Below are positions 37,379 to 45,507 of a DNA stretch of 64,000 nucleotides, in pieces (position 1 is the first letter of the stretch; every line of letters starts with the position of its first letter). Location of the stretch: NCBI RefSeq assembly GCF_902498915.1, contig NZ_CABVLQ010000001.1. One strand, given 5' to 3'. Under the pieces are notes generated by a model that saw only the letters and a list, made by a program, of their open reading frames with translations, did no database searches and was not told the DNA's origin. The translations under genes and the position numbers were made by a program. The stretch comes from Escherichia ruysiae. GTDB taxonomy: Bacteria; Pseudomonadota; Gammaproteobacteria; Enterobacterales; Enterobacteriaceae.

Positions 37379-37930
37379 ATGCACCTGCTCCCTGAACTCG
37401 CCAGCCACCATGCGGTTTCGATTCCCGAGTTGCTCATCAGCCGGGATGAAAGGCAAGCACGGCAACACGCCTGGCTCAAGCGCCATCCTGTTCCACTGGT
37501 CTCCTTTACCGTGGTTGCGCCTGGGCCGATTAAAGACAGCGAGGTCACACGCCGGATTTTTAATCATGGCGTGACTGCCCTGCGTGCTTTAGCCGCAAAA
37601 CAGGGCTGGCAAATTCAGGAGCAGGCTGCACTGGTTTCCGCCAGCGGGCCGGAGGGCATGTTGAGCATTGCCGCACCGGCTCGCGACCTCAAGCTCGCCA
37701 CCATTGAGCTTGAACATAGTCATGCTCTTGGACGTTTGTGGGATATCGATGTCCTGACGCCCGAAGGCGAAATTCTCTCCCGCCGCAATTATTCACTGCC
37801 GCCTCGCCGCTGCCTGTTGTGCGAGCAAAGTGCGGCAGTTTGTGCGCGTGGGAAAACCCACCAACTGACCGATTTACTCAACCGTATGGAGGCGCTGCTG
37901 AACGATGTCGATACCTGCAACGTCAACTAA
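37379..37930 (+). CDS. citX: CitX, apo-citrate lyase phosphoribosyl-dephospho-CoA transferase
   Basis: Transfers the prosthetic group precursor to serine 14 of CitD. 183 residues, normal for a stand-alone CitX (in some bacteria it is fused to CitG). Motif RRCLLCEQSAAVCAR near the C-terminus has paired cysteines. Overlaps citG by 26 bp in another frame, indicating translational coupling. Confidence 0.96.
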   Translation: MHLLPELASHHAVSIPELLISRDERQARQHAWLKRHPVPLVSFTVVAPGPIKDSEVTRRIFNHGVTALRALAAKQGWQIQEQAALVSASGPEGMLSIAAPARDLKLATIELEHSHALGRLWDIDVLTPEGEILSRRNYSLPPRRCLLCEQSAAVCARGKTHQLTDLLNRMEALLNDVDTCNVN

Positions 37931-38783
37931 AACCACAAAGCTTGCGACGTCATTAATCAATGACTACGCCCTGCTGGGCTGGCGCGCCATGCTGACTGAA
38001 GTCAATCTGTCACCGAAACCCGGTCTCGTGGATCGCATTAACTGCGGTGCGCACAAAGATATGTCGCTGGAAGATTTCCACCGTAGCGCGCTGGCGATTC
38101 AGGGCTGGCTACCACGTTTCATTGAATTTGGTGCCTGTAGTGCAGAAATGGCACCAGAATCAGTACTCAGCGGATTACGCCCAATTGGTATGGCCTGCGA
38201 AGGCGATATGTTCCGCGCTACCGCTGGTGTAAACACCCATAAAGGCAGTATTTTTTCTTTAGGGCTGATGTGTGCGGCAATTGGTCGTTTGCTTCAGCTC
38301 AACCAGCCGGTAATGCCCAAAACCGTTTGTGCGACGGCAGCCAGTTTCTGCCGTGGTCTAACCGATCGCGAACTGCGCACCAATAATCCACAACTAACGG
38401 CAGGCCAACGGTTATATCAGCAACTTGGTCTTACCGGTGCGCGCGGTGAAGCCGAAGCGGGCTACCCGCTGGTTATCAACCGCGCCCTCCCGCATTACCT
38501 CACTCTGCTGGATCAGGGGCTGGATCCTGAACTGGCATTGCTCGATACCTTATTGCTACTGATGGCGATCAACGGCGATACCAACGTCGCATCGCGCGGT
38601 GGCGAGGGGGGCCTGCGCTGGCTACAGCGCGAGGCGCAAACATTATTGCAAAAAGGGGGCATCCGAACCCCCGCCGATCTCGATTATCTCCGGCAGTTCG
38701 ACAGGGAGTGTATCGAACGAAATCTCAGTCCAGGCGGCAGCGCCGACCTGCTGATTCTTACCTGGTTTTTAGCACAGATTTAA
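37905..38783 (+). CDS. citG: CitG, 2-(5''-triphosphoribosyl)-3'-dephospho-CoA synthase
   Basis: Makes the citrate-lyase prosthetic group precursor from ATP and dephospho-CoA. 292 residues. Conserved segments LSPKPGLVDRINCGAHKDM near 36-54 and GDTNVASRGG near 225-234 are typical of the CitG/MdcB family. Its start is inside citX; citT follows after 50 bp. Confidence 0.97.
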   Translation: MSIPATSTKTTKLATSLINDYALLGWRAMLTEVNLSPKPGLVDRINCGAHKDMSLEDFHRSALAIQGWLPRFIEFGACSAEMAPESVLSGLRPIGMACEGDMFRATAGVNTHKGSIFSLGLMCAAIGRLLQLNQPVMPKTVCATAASFCRGLTDRELRTNNPQLTAGQRLYQQLGLTGARGEAEAGYPLVINRALPHYLTLLDQGLDPELALLDTLLLLMAINGDTNVASRGGEGGLRWLQREAQTLLQKGGIRTPADLDYLRQFDRECIERNLSPGGSADLLILTWFLAQI

Positions 38784-38833
38784 TTATTTAAACACTTGAT
38801 AAATTTGGAAATATTAATTTTCGGAGAACCCGT

Positions 38834-40297
38834 ATGTCTTTAGCAAAAGATAAGATATGGAAATTATTGGCCCCACTGGTGGTGATGGGCGTCATGTTTC
38901 TTATCCCTGTACCCGACGGTATGCCGCCGCAGGCATGGCATTACTTCGCCGTGTTTGTGGCAATGATTGTCGGCATGATCCTCGAGCCAATTCCGGCAAC
39001 GGCGATCAGTTTTATTGCAGTGACTATTTGCGTTATTGGCAGTAATTACCTGCTCTTTGACGCCAAAGAATTAGCTGACCCCGCTTTTAATGCCCAAAAA
39101 CAGGCACTGAAATGGGGACTGGCTGGCTTTTCCAGTACCACTGTCTGGCTGGTATTTGGCGCATTTATCTTTGCATTAGGGTATGAAGTTTCCGGATTAG
39201 GCCGTCGTATTGCCCTTTTCCTGGTGAAATTCATGGGCAAACGCACGCTGACGTTGGGTTATGCAATTGTCATTATCGACATTCTGCTGGCTCCGTTTAC
39301 ACCGTCTAACACCGCACGTACCGGGGGTACGGTTTTCCCGGTCATTAAAAACCTGCCGCCGCTGTTTAAATCATTCCCGAACGATCCGTCCGCGCGTCGT
39401 ATTGGCGGCTATTTAATGTGGATGATGGTCATCAGTACCAGTCTGAGTTCCTCCATGTTTGTCACCGGTGCGGCACCGAACGTGCTGGGTCTGGAGTTCG
39501 TCAGCAAAATTGCCGGTATCCAGATTAGCTGGTTGCAGTGGTTCCTCTGCTTCCTGCCTGTTGGGGTTATCTTACTTATCATTGCACCGTGGCTTTCCTA
39601 CGTGCTGTACAAACCGGAAATCACACACAGTGAAGAAGTGGCAACCTGGGCGGGTGATGAACTAAAAACCATGGGTGCGCTAACACGCAGAGAGTGGACG
39701 CTGATTGGCCTGGTACTGCTCAGCTTAGGTTTGTGGGTATTTGGCAGCGAAGTGATTAACGCCACTGCGGTTGGCCTGCTGGCAGTTTCGCTGATGCTGG
39801 CGCTGCACGTTGTGCCGTGGAAAGACATTACCCGCTATAACAGCGCATGGAACACGCTGGTTAACCTGGCAACGCTGGTTGTCATGGCTAATGGCCTGAC
39901 CCGTTCTGGCTTTATCGACTGGTTCGCCAGCACCATGAGTACGCACCTGGAAGGTTTCTCACCAAACGCAACAGTGATTGTACTGGTTCTGGTCTTCTAC
40001 TTTGCGCACTACCTGTTTGCCAGCCTGTCTGCGCATACCGCAACTATGCTGCCAGTCATTCTGGCCGTCGGTAAAGGGATTCCGGGCGTACCAATGGAAC
40101 AACTGTGTATCCTGCTGGTGCTGTCTATCGGTATCATGGGCTGTCTGACGCCGTATGCAACCGGTCCTGGGGTGATTATTTACGGCTGTGGCTATGTGAA
40201 ATCGAAAGATTACTGGCGTCTTGGCGCTATCTTCGGGGTAATTTATATTGCCATGCTGCTTCTGGTAGGCTGGCCGATTCTCGCCATGTGGAACTAA
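38834..40297 (+). CDS. citT: CitT, citrate:succinate antiporter
   Basis: Inner-membrane DASS-family exchanger that imports citrate and exports succinate, the end product of citrate fermentation. 487 residues with about a dozen membrane segments. Signature TPSNTARTGGTVFPV near 157-171 is conserved. RBS TTCGGAG upstream. Last gene of the cit operon, followed by a strong terminator. Aerobic E. coli cannot use citrate mainly because this operon is silent with oxygen. Confidence 0.97.
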   Translation: MSLAKDKIWKLLAPLVVMGVMFLIPVPDGMPPQAWHYFAVFVAMIVGMILEPIPATAISFIAVTICVIGSNYLLFDAKELADPAFNAQKQALKWGLAGFSSTTVWLVFGAFIFALGYEVSGLGRRIALFLVKFMGKRTLTLGYAIVIIDILLAPFTPSNTARTGGTVFPVIKNLPPLFKSFPNDPSARRIGGYLMWMMVISTSLSSSMFVTGAAPNVLGLEFVSKIAGIQISWLQWFLCFLPVGVILLIIAPWLSYVLYKPEITHSEEVATWAGDELKTMGALTRREWTLIGLVLLSLGLWVFGSEVINATAVGLLAVSLMLALHVVPWKDITRYNSAWNTLVNLATLVVMANGLTRSGFIDWFASTMSTHLEGFSPNATVIVLVLVFYFAHYLFASLSAHTATMLPVILAVGKGIPGVPMEQLCILLVLSIGIMGCLTPYATGPGVIIYGCGYVKSKDYWRLGAIFGVIYIAMLLLVGWPILAMWN

Positions 40298-40328
40298 TAC
40301 GTTCGTCAAACGCTGAATAAATCATCAC

Positions 40329-40362
40329 GCCCGCCAGGTACCCCCACCTGGCGGGCTTTTTT
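40329..40362 (+). terminator. Terminator of the cit operon
   Basis: GCCCGCCAGGT pairs with ACCTGGCGGGC, followed by TTTTTT: an 11-bp GC-rich stem with T-run. Confidence 0.93.
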
Positions 40363-40410
40363 ATGATTTAATAGATAGTATTCAGTGTATGTATGAGTTC
40401 CACACCCATT

Positions 40411-41217
40411 ATGAAAGCATTCTGGCGTAACGCCGCTTTACTGACGGCTTCTCTGCTCTCCTTATCTTCTGTCAACGCCGCTGCGTTGCAGGCAAAACAG
40501 TATGGTGATTTTGACCGCTATGTCCTGGCTCTCTCCTGGCAAACAGGATTTTGCCAGAGTCAACACGATCGAAATCGTAACGAACGAGATGAATGTCGCC
40601 TGCAAACCGAAACGACCAACAAAGCTGATTTTCTGACCGTACATGGTCTGTGGCCGGGGTTGCCAAAATCAGTTGCAGCGCGTGGCGTTGATGAACGCCG
40701 CTGGATGCGCTTCGGCTGCGCCACTCGTCCAATCCCGAACTTGCCGGAAGCTCGCGCCAGCCGGATGTGTTCATCACCGGAAACCGGGTTATCGCTGGAA
40801 ACCGCAGCTAAACTGAGTGAAGTTATGCCAGGGGCTGGCGGACGCTCCTGTCTGGAACGTTACGAATACGCGAAACATGGTGCCTGTTTTGGTTTTGACC
40901 CGGACGCTTATTTCGGCACGATGGTGCGTCTGAATCAAGAAATTAAAGAGAGCACAGCCGGAAAATTCCTTGCGGATAACTACGGTAAAACCGTAAGCCG
41001 CAGTGACTTTGACGCGGCCTTTGCCAAAAGCTGGGGGAAAGAGAACGTCAAAGCGGTCAAGTTAACGTGCCAGGGTAACCCGGCGTATTTGACTGAAATC
41101 CAGATTTCGATAAAAGCTGACGCCATCAACGCACCGCTCTCAGCAAACTCATTCTTACCACAACCACACCCTGGCAACTGTGGCAAAGCCTTTGTGATTG
41201 ATAAAGTGGGTTATTAA
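40411..41217 (+). CDS. rna: RNase I, periplasmic T2-family ribonuclease
   Basis: Broad-specificity endoribonuclease of the periplasm. 268 residues from the ATG at 40411; an ATG six codons earlier at 40393 is possible, and neither has a strong ribosome-binding site. Signal peptide of about 23 residues, diverged from the K-12 one as remembered. Catalytic histidines sit in the T2 motifs: H78 in VHGLWPG and H156 in EYAKHGACF. Multiple cysteines fit periplasmic disulfides. Confidence 0.95.
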   Translation: MKAFWRNAALLTASLLSLSSVNAAALQAKQYGDFDRYVLALSWQTGFCQSQHDRNRNERDECRLQTETTNKADFLTVHGLWPGLPKSVAARGVDERRWMRFGCATRPIPNLPEARASRMCSSPETGLSLETAAKLSEVMPGAGGRSCLERYEYAKHGACFGFDPDAYFGTMVRLNQEIKESTAGKFLADNYGKTVSRSDFDAAFAKSWGKENVKAVKLTCQGNPAYLTEIQISIKADAINAPLSANSFLPQPHPGNCGKAFVIDKVGY

Positions 41218-41228
41218 TCATCTGATCT

Positions 41229-41252
41229 GTAAAACGTCGTCGCGCGTTTTAC
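41229..41252 (+). terminator. Hairpin just after rna
   Basis: GTAAAACG/CGTTTTAC, an 8-bp stem around TCGTCGCG, 12 bases after the rna stop. No T-run; a second, better terminator lies downstream. Confidence 0.45.
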
Positions 41253-41363
41253 GTAAAACATGATGATTAATATATATACATAATGCGCTGCATTGAGGAA
41301 TTACCTGAATGTGACGTATATCACTTCAAAGAGTGAGCAACAGTCAGTATCATCATATGAGTT

Positions 41364-41397
41364 AAACCCTCGCCGCCTGACGGTGAGGGTTTTCTTT
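41364..41397 (+). terminator. Terminator between rna and rnk
   Basis: AAACCCTCGCCG can pair with CGGTGAGGGTTT (one mismatch) and is followed by TTTCTTTT. Confidence 0.75.
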
Positions 41398-41446
41398 TGG
41401 GTATGTTTATCTGCGACACTCGCAGTACCGACGACATGGAGTAAAA

Positions 41447-41857
41447 ATGTCCAGACCAACTATCATCATTAACGACCTGGATGCCGAACGCATCGATATT
41501 CTGCTGGAGCAACCCGCCTATGCCGGTTTGCCAATCGCCGACGCGTTAAACGCAGAGTTGGATCGCGCCCAAATGTGTCGGCCAGAAGAGATGCCACACG
41601 ACGTGGTGACGATGAACAGCCGGGTAAAATTCCGCAATCTTAGCGATGGCGAAGTGCGTGTACGCACACTGGTGTATCCGGCCAAAATGACCGACAGCAA
41701 TACTCAGCTTTCCGTGATGGCTCCGGTGGGTGCCGCACTGCTGGGACTTCGCGTTGGCGATACCATTCACTGGGAACTTCCGGGCGGCACCGCAACCCAC
41801 CTTGAAGTGCTGGAACTCGAATACCAGCCTGAAGCCGCTGGCGACTACCTGCTTTAA
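41447..41857 (+). CDS. rnk: Rnk, regulator of nucleoside diphosphate kinase
   Basis: 136-residue RNA-polymerase-interacting protein of the GreA/Rnk family. It has an N-terminal short coiled coil and a C-terminal FKBP-like GreA_GreB domain (about 50-130), but lacks the acidic tip of Gre factors. It affects nucleoside diphosphate kinase levels and can substitute for some AlgR2 functions. RBS GGAG before the ATG. Own terminator downstream. Confidence 0.95.
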   Translation: MSRPTIIINDLDAERIDILLEQPAYAGLPIADALNAELDRAQMCRPEEMPHDVVTMNSRVKFRNLSDGEVRVRTLVYPAKMTDSNTQLSVMAPVGAALLGLRVGDTIHWELPGGTATHLEVLELEYQPEAAGDYLL

Positions 41858-41890
41858 TCCCATCTGCACAAGCGTTTACTCGCTTTGCCC

Positions 41891-41916
41891 AGAGGATGCA
41901 TCCGCATCCTCTTTCT
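41891..41916 (+). terminator. Terminator after rnk
   Basis: Perfect 9-bp stem AGAGGATGC/GCATCCTCT with ATCC loop, followed by TTCTGTTC. Confidence 0.7.
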
Positions 41917-41999
41917 GTTCAAATATCAACCAGACTTATCATTTTGCTCTTCCCCGCTACGTTCTAATCTGAACTGGTTATCAACCTGCGGACTCCATT

Positions 42000-42089
42000 A
42001 TGAGTGAAGCTCTTGGTATTACAGTATTTTATATTTTCATCGCGGCAATACTTGTTGTCGCGGTGCTATACCTTGAGCAACACTGGTAG
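42000..42089 (+). CDS. Possible 29-residue single-pass membrane protein
   Basis: I do not recognise this ORF. It runs ATG to TAG and encodes MSEALGITVFYIFIAAILVV followed by AVLYLEQHW: a short polar N-terminus, an almost uninterrupted hydrophobic helix of about 18 residues, and a short polar C-terminus. That architecture resembles small inner-membrane proteins such as CydX, KdpF or MgtS. A weak GGA lies eight bases upstream. It sits in the interval where ybdR is missing, 123 bp before uspG. It could be chance, since AT-rich DNA readily gives hydrophobic codons. Confidence 0.4.
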   Translation: MSEALGITVFYIFIAAILVVAVLYLEQHW

Positions 42090-42212
42090 TGTTTATGTGA
42101 ATATATTTTACCAATCAATACTTAATAGATATAAAATCAACGTCGCAAATCACAGAACTGCAATCAATAATGTGATGTTATGTATTCATGCAACAGCAAG
42201 GAGAGAATGCTT

Positions 42213-42641
42213 ATGTACAAAACAATCATTATGCCGGTAGACGTATTTGAAATGGAATTAAGCGACAAAGCCGTTCGTCATGCTGAATTTCTCGCCCAGG
42301 ATGATGGTGTAATTCATTTACTCCATGTATTACCTGGCGCCGCAAGCCTTAGTCTGCACCGTTTTGCTGCCGATGTGCGTCGTTTCGAAGAGCATTTGCA
42401 ACATGAGGCGGAAGAACGCCTGCAGACAATGGTTGGTCATTTCAATATTGATCCCTCCCGTATCAAAACTCATGTACGTTTTGGTAGCGTGCGAGATGAG
42501 GTGAACGAGTTAGCCAAAGAACTGAATGCAGATGTCGTGGTTATCGGTTCACGTAATCCATCAATTTCAACTCATCTGTTAGGATCTAATGCTTCCAGTG
42601 TGATCCGCCACACCAACCTGCCTGTATTAGTCGTTCGTTAA
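42213..42641 (+). CDS. uspG: UspG, universal stress protein (UP12)
   Basis: Universal stress protein of the UspFG subclass, linked to adhesion, motility and stress survival; reported to be AMPylated and phosphorylated. 142 residues from the ATG at 42213, preceded by AAGGAGAG. ATP-binding signature GSRN-x8-GSNASSVIRH near 113-129. The alternative ATG at 42180 precedes the ribosome-binding site. Convergent with ahpF. Confidence 0.96.
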   Translation: MYKTIIMPVDVFEMELSDKAVRHAEFLAQDDGVIHLLHVLPGAASLSLHRFAADVRRFEEHLQHEAEERLQTMVGHFNIDPSRIKTHVRFGSVRDEVNELAKELNADVVVIGSRNPSISTHLLGSNASSVIRHTNLPVLVVR

Positions 42642-42661
42642 CAGATTAACGTATTTATGAT

Positions 42662-42694
42662 GCCCTGCCCGGAGCAATCCCGGCAGGTTTTTTA
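42662..42694 (+). terminator. Terminator of uspG
   Basis: CCTGCC and GGCAGG arms with imperfect inner pairing (CGGA/TCCC), followed by TTTTTTAT. Confidence 0.85.
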
Positions 42695-42699
42695 TAACG

Positions 42700-42732
42700 A
42701 AAAAAAGCCGCCAGATTTGACCCCGGCGGCTA
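42700..42732 (-). terminator. Terminator of ahpF (minus strand)
   Basis: On the minus strand GCCGCCGGGG pairs with the GGCGGC arm ahead of a run of seven Ts. Lies 30 bp after the ahpF stop. Confidence 0.88.
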
Positions 42733-42760
42733 AACAATAGCAGGTGAATCTTACTTCTTC

Positions 42761-44326
42761 TTATGCAGTTTTGGTGCGAATCAGGTAGTCAAAGGCGCTC
42801 AGAGAGGCTTTGGCACCTTCGCCAGTGGCGATGATGATCTGCTTGTACGGAACAGTCGTACAGTCACCAGCAGCAAACACACCTTTAACGTTGGTTTCGC
42901 ATTTCGCATCGATGATGATTTCACCCATGCGGTTACGTTCTACTGCGCCTTCCAGCCAGTTAGTGTTCGGCAGCAGACCGATCTGGACGAAAATACCGGC
43001 CAGTTCGATGTTGTGAATATCGCCGCTAACACGGTCGCGGTATTCAAGGCCGGTCACTTTGCTGCCGTCGCCTTTTACTTCAGTGGTTTGCGCGTTCAGA
43101 ATGATATCGACGTTTTTCAGGCTGCGCAGTTTGTCCTGCAATACCTGGTCTGCCTTCATTTCCGGAGCAAACTCAAGCAGGGTTACATGTTCAACAATAC
43201 CTGCCAGGTCGATTGCCGCTTCCACACCGGAGTTACCGCCGCCAATCACCGCCACACGTTTGCCTTTAAACAGCGGGCCATCGCAGTGCGGGCAGTAGGT
43301 TACGCCCTTAGTGCGATACTGATCTTCACCTGGTACATTCATGTTGCGCCATTTCGCGCCGGTCGCCACGATAATGCTGCGTGCTTTCAGCACCGCACCG
43401 GAGGCCGTTTCAATCTGATGCAGACCGCCTTCAACCGCCGCAGGAATCAGTTTGCTCGCGCTCTGGCTGTCGATTACATCAACATCGTATTCATCAACGT
43501 GAACTTTCAGCGCACCAGCCAGTTTCTGGCCTTCGGTTTTCGGTACGGAGATGTAGTTTTCGATATCGACGGTATCGAGGATCTGACCGCCAAAACGTTC
43601 GCCCATCAGACCGGTACGAATGCCTTTACGTGCGGCATAAATGGCCGCCGCTGCACCTGCCGGGCCGGAACCGACGATTAATACGTCATAAGCATCACGT
43701 TTGTTCAGTTCTTCTGCCGCACGTTTTTCCGCACCCGTATCGATTTTGGCAACGATTTCGGAAATAGTCATACGACCCTGACCAAACTCTTTACCATTCA
43801 CGAACACAGCCGGAACGCCCATCACGTTGCGATCGGTAATTTCGTTCTGGAACGTACCGCCATCAATCGCCGTGTGCTTAATGCGCGGGTTCAGTACGCT
43901 CATCAGGTTCAGCGCCTGCACCACGTCCGGGCAATTATGGCAGGAGAGCGAATAATAAGTTTCAAATTCAAAATCACCGTCGATATGGCGAATCTGCTCC
44001 AGCAAAGATTGTGCTTCTTTCGACGGATGACCGCCGGTCCACAACAGCGCCAGTACCAGCGAGGTAAACTCGTGACCCAGCGGGGAACCTGCAAAGCGCG
44101 GCCCCTGGTTGGAACCTGGATTGGTGATCAGAAATGACGGCTTACGCACCGGCAAGCTGTTATCTTCTTTAAAGGTGACTTTGTCTGACAGTTCAGCGAT
44201 TTCAGCCAACAGTTCCTTGATTTCTGCCGATTTTGCGCTGTCATCCAGCGTGGCAATTAACTCAACAGGCTTTGTCAATTTCTCAAGGTAAGCCTTGAGT
44301 TGAGTTTTCATATTTGTGTCGAGCAT
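42761..44326 (-). CDS. ahpF: AhpF, alkyl hydroperoxide reductase flavoprotein
   Basis: NADH:peroxiredoxin oxidoreductase that recycles AhpC. 521 residues from the ATG at 44326 (AGGAG upstream); an ATG ten codons earlier is disregarded. The tandem thioredoxin-like N-terminal domain carries the C129-x2-C132 disulfide. The thioredoxin-reductase-like part has FAD motif GSGPAG near 217, NAD motif GGGNSG near 356 and redox pair C345/C348 (TYCPHCDG). Downstream of ahpC, with an ERIC element in the 244-bp spacer. Confidence 0.98.
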   Translation of the reverse strand: MLDTNMKTQLKAYLEKLTKPVELIATLDDSAKSAEIKELLAEIAELSDKVTFKEDNSLPVRKPSFLITNPGSNQGPRFAGSPLGHEFTSLVLALLWTGGHPSKEAQSLLEQIRHIDGDFEFETYYSLSCHNCPDVVQALNLMSVLNPRIKHTAIDGGTFQNEITDRNVMGVPAVFVNGKEFGQGRMTISEIVAKIDTGAEKRAAEELNKRDAYDVLIVGSGPAGAAAAIYAARKGIRTGLMGERFGGQILDTVDIENYISVPKTEGQKLAGALKVHVDEYDVDVIDSQSASKLIPAAVEGGLHQIETASGAVLKARSIIVATGAKWRNMNVPGEDQYRTKGVTYCPHCDGPLFKGKRVAVIGGGNSGVEAAIDLAGIVEHVTLLEFAPEMKADQVLQDKLRSLKNVDIILNAQTTEVKGDGSKVTGLEYRDRVSGDIHNIELAGIFVQIGLLPNTNWLEGAVERNRMGEIIIDAKCETNVKGVFAAGDCTTVPYKQIIIATGEGAKASLSAFDYLIRTKTA

Positions 44327-44444
44327 GTTTATCTCCTGGGCTTTAAACATCATCATGCAAGCGGCCTCATCGGCTACCTGGATGCAGCTTGCATCATGGT
44401 GTAGAGAAGAAAATCGGGTGCCGCAGCACCCGAAGAATTAGGTG

Positions 44445-44572
44445 AATTTCCGAAGTATTTCACGCCAGAGCAAGGCGGCTAGCCTGTGAATCCCCGGAAG
44501 CTTACACAAGTAAGTGACCGGGGTGAGCGGGCGACGCCAACGCCGCTATGGCGTGAAAGACGAAGGAAATTT
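44445..44572. repeat. ERIC (IRU) element between ahpC and ahpF
   Basis: About 127 bp with the conserved central palindrome GTGAATCCCCGGAAGCTTAC/AAGTAAGTGACCGGGGTGAG and the outer arms (TTTCACGCCAGAGC... and ...GCTATGGCGTGAAAGACG). The right end overlaps the ahpC stop codon. Transcribed as part of the ahpCF mRNA it would form a long hairpin. Confidence 0.9.
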
Positions 44573-45134
44573 AGATTTTACCAACCAGGTCCAGGGACGG
44601 AGCCAGAGTTGCTTCACCTTCTTTCCATTTAGCCGGGCAAACTTCACCTGGGTGAGAAGCCACGTACTGTGCTGCTTTGATTTTACGCAGCAGGTCAGAC
44701 GCGTCACGGCCAATGCCTTCAGCGGTAACTTCGATAGCCTGGATGATACCCTGCGGGTCAACAACGAAGGTAGCACGGTCAGCCAGACCTTCGTCTTCAC
44801 GCATGTTGTCGAAGTTACGGGTCAGGGCGCCAGTCGGGTCGCCGATCATCGCATATTTGATTTTAGCGATGGTTTCAGAGCTGCTGTGCCATGCTTTGTG
44901 GGTGAAGTGAGTATCGGTAGATACTGCGTATACGTCTACGCCCAGTTTCTGCAGTTCTTCGTAGTGGTCAGCAACGTCGCCCAGTTCGGTCGGGCATACG
45001 AAAGTAAAGTCAGCCGGGTAGAAGAAGAAGACGCTCCAGCGGCCTTCGGTATCTTTTTCGGTGATTTCAATGAATTCGCCGTTTTTGAATGCCTGGTTTT
45101 TAAAAGGTTTAATTTTGGTGTTAATCAAGGACAT
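44571..45134 (-). CDS. ahpC: AhpC, alkyl hydroperoxide reductase peroxiredoxin
   Basis: Abundant 2-Cys peroxiredoxin, the main scavenger of endogenous hydrogen peroxide and organic peroxides. 187 residues. Peroxidatic C47 in FVCPTE and resolving C166 in EVCPAKW; GGLG-like and YF-type motifs of eukaryotic sensitive peroxiredoxins are not evident. RBS GGAGGAAG. Reduced by AhpF, encoded next. Expression is expected to be OxyR-controlled from the upstream region. Confidence 0.98.
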   Translation of the reverse strand: MSLINTKIKPFKNQAFKNGEFIEITEKDTEGRWSVFFFYPADFTFVCPTELGDVADHYEELQKLGVDVYAVSTDTHFTHKAWHSSSETIAKIKYAMIGDPTGALTRNFDNMREDEGLADRATFVVDPQGIIQAIEVTAEGIGRDASDLLRKIKAAQYVASHPGEVCPAKWKEGEATLAPSLDLVGKI

Positions 45135-45507
45135 CTATACTTCCTCCGTGTTTTCGATGTGATGTAAGGTAACCAATTTTTGCCGATTCGGCTAATGCGT
45201 TTCCATTATCAAATCGATAAGTTTTACCTTACAACCTTCGTAAGACAACTTTGTGAACTTTGCACCGCCAGCGGCGATAAAAAGTAAAAAGGGTCCCCTT
45301 TCCAGGTGACCGCATAACCTGAACTACCCTTTGGTATCTTCAGCGCCTGTTCAACAGGCTGCGGTGTTGCAATGATGATCGCAACGACGAGAGGGATTAC
45401 AACACCCTCATAAACAAAGGGCAATCATCTGACATAAGGTCTTAACTATGACAGTGATAGGTTAAGCCTTTTATTGTGTATTTGCACTGAACGAAAAGGA
45501 CAAAGCA
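45135..45507. promoter_or_regulatory. ahpC-dsbG divergent control region (OxyR-regulated)
   Basis: 373 bp between divergent oxidative-stress genes. The stretch nearest ahpC (about 45150-45250) matches the E. coli ahpC promoter region, which binds OxyR; I infer the site from position and recall rather than from a clean four-element consensus. An ORF of 66 codons on the minus strand (45224-45424) is not credible. Confidence 0.6.

Larger units (their letters stand above)
41858..42212. other. rnk-uspG intergenic region lacking ybdR
   Basis: 355 bp. In K-12 the zinc-dependent alcohol-dehydrogenase-like gene ybdR (about 412 codons) lies between rnk and uspG; no trace of its zinc-binding GHE or CGxC motifs is visible here. 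The interval holds the rnk terminator, a 29-codon ORF and the uspG leader. Confidence 0.75.

Noticed and set aside
45224..45424. 66-codon minus-strand ORF between ahpC and dsbG
   Set aside because: It lies in the OxyR-type control region, has no convincing ribosome-binding site, and its residue pattern resembles no family I know.
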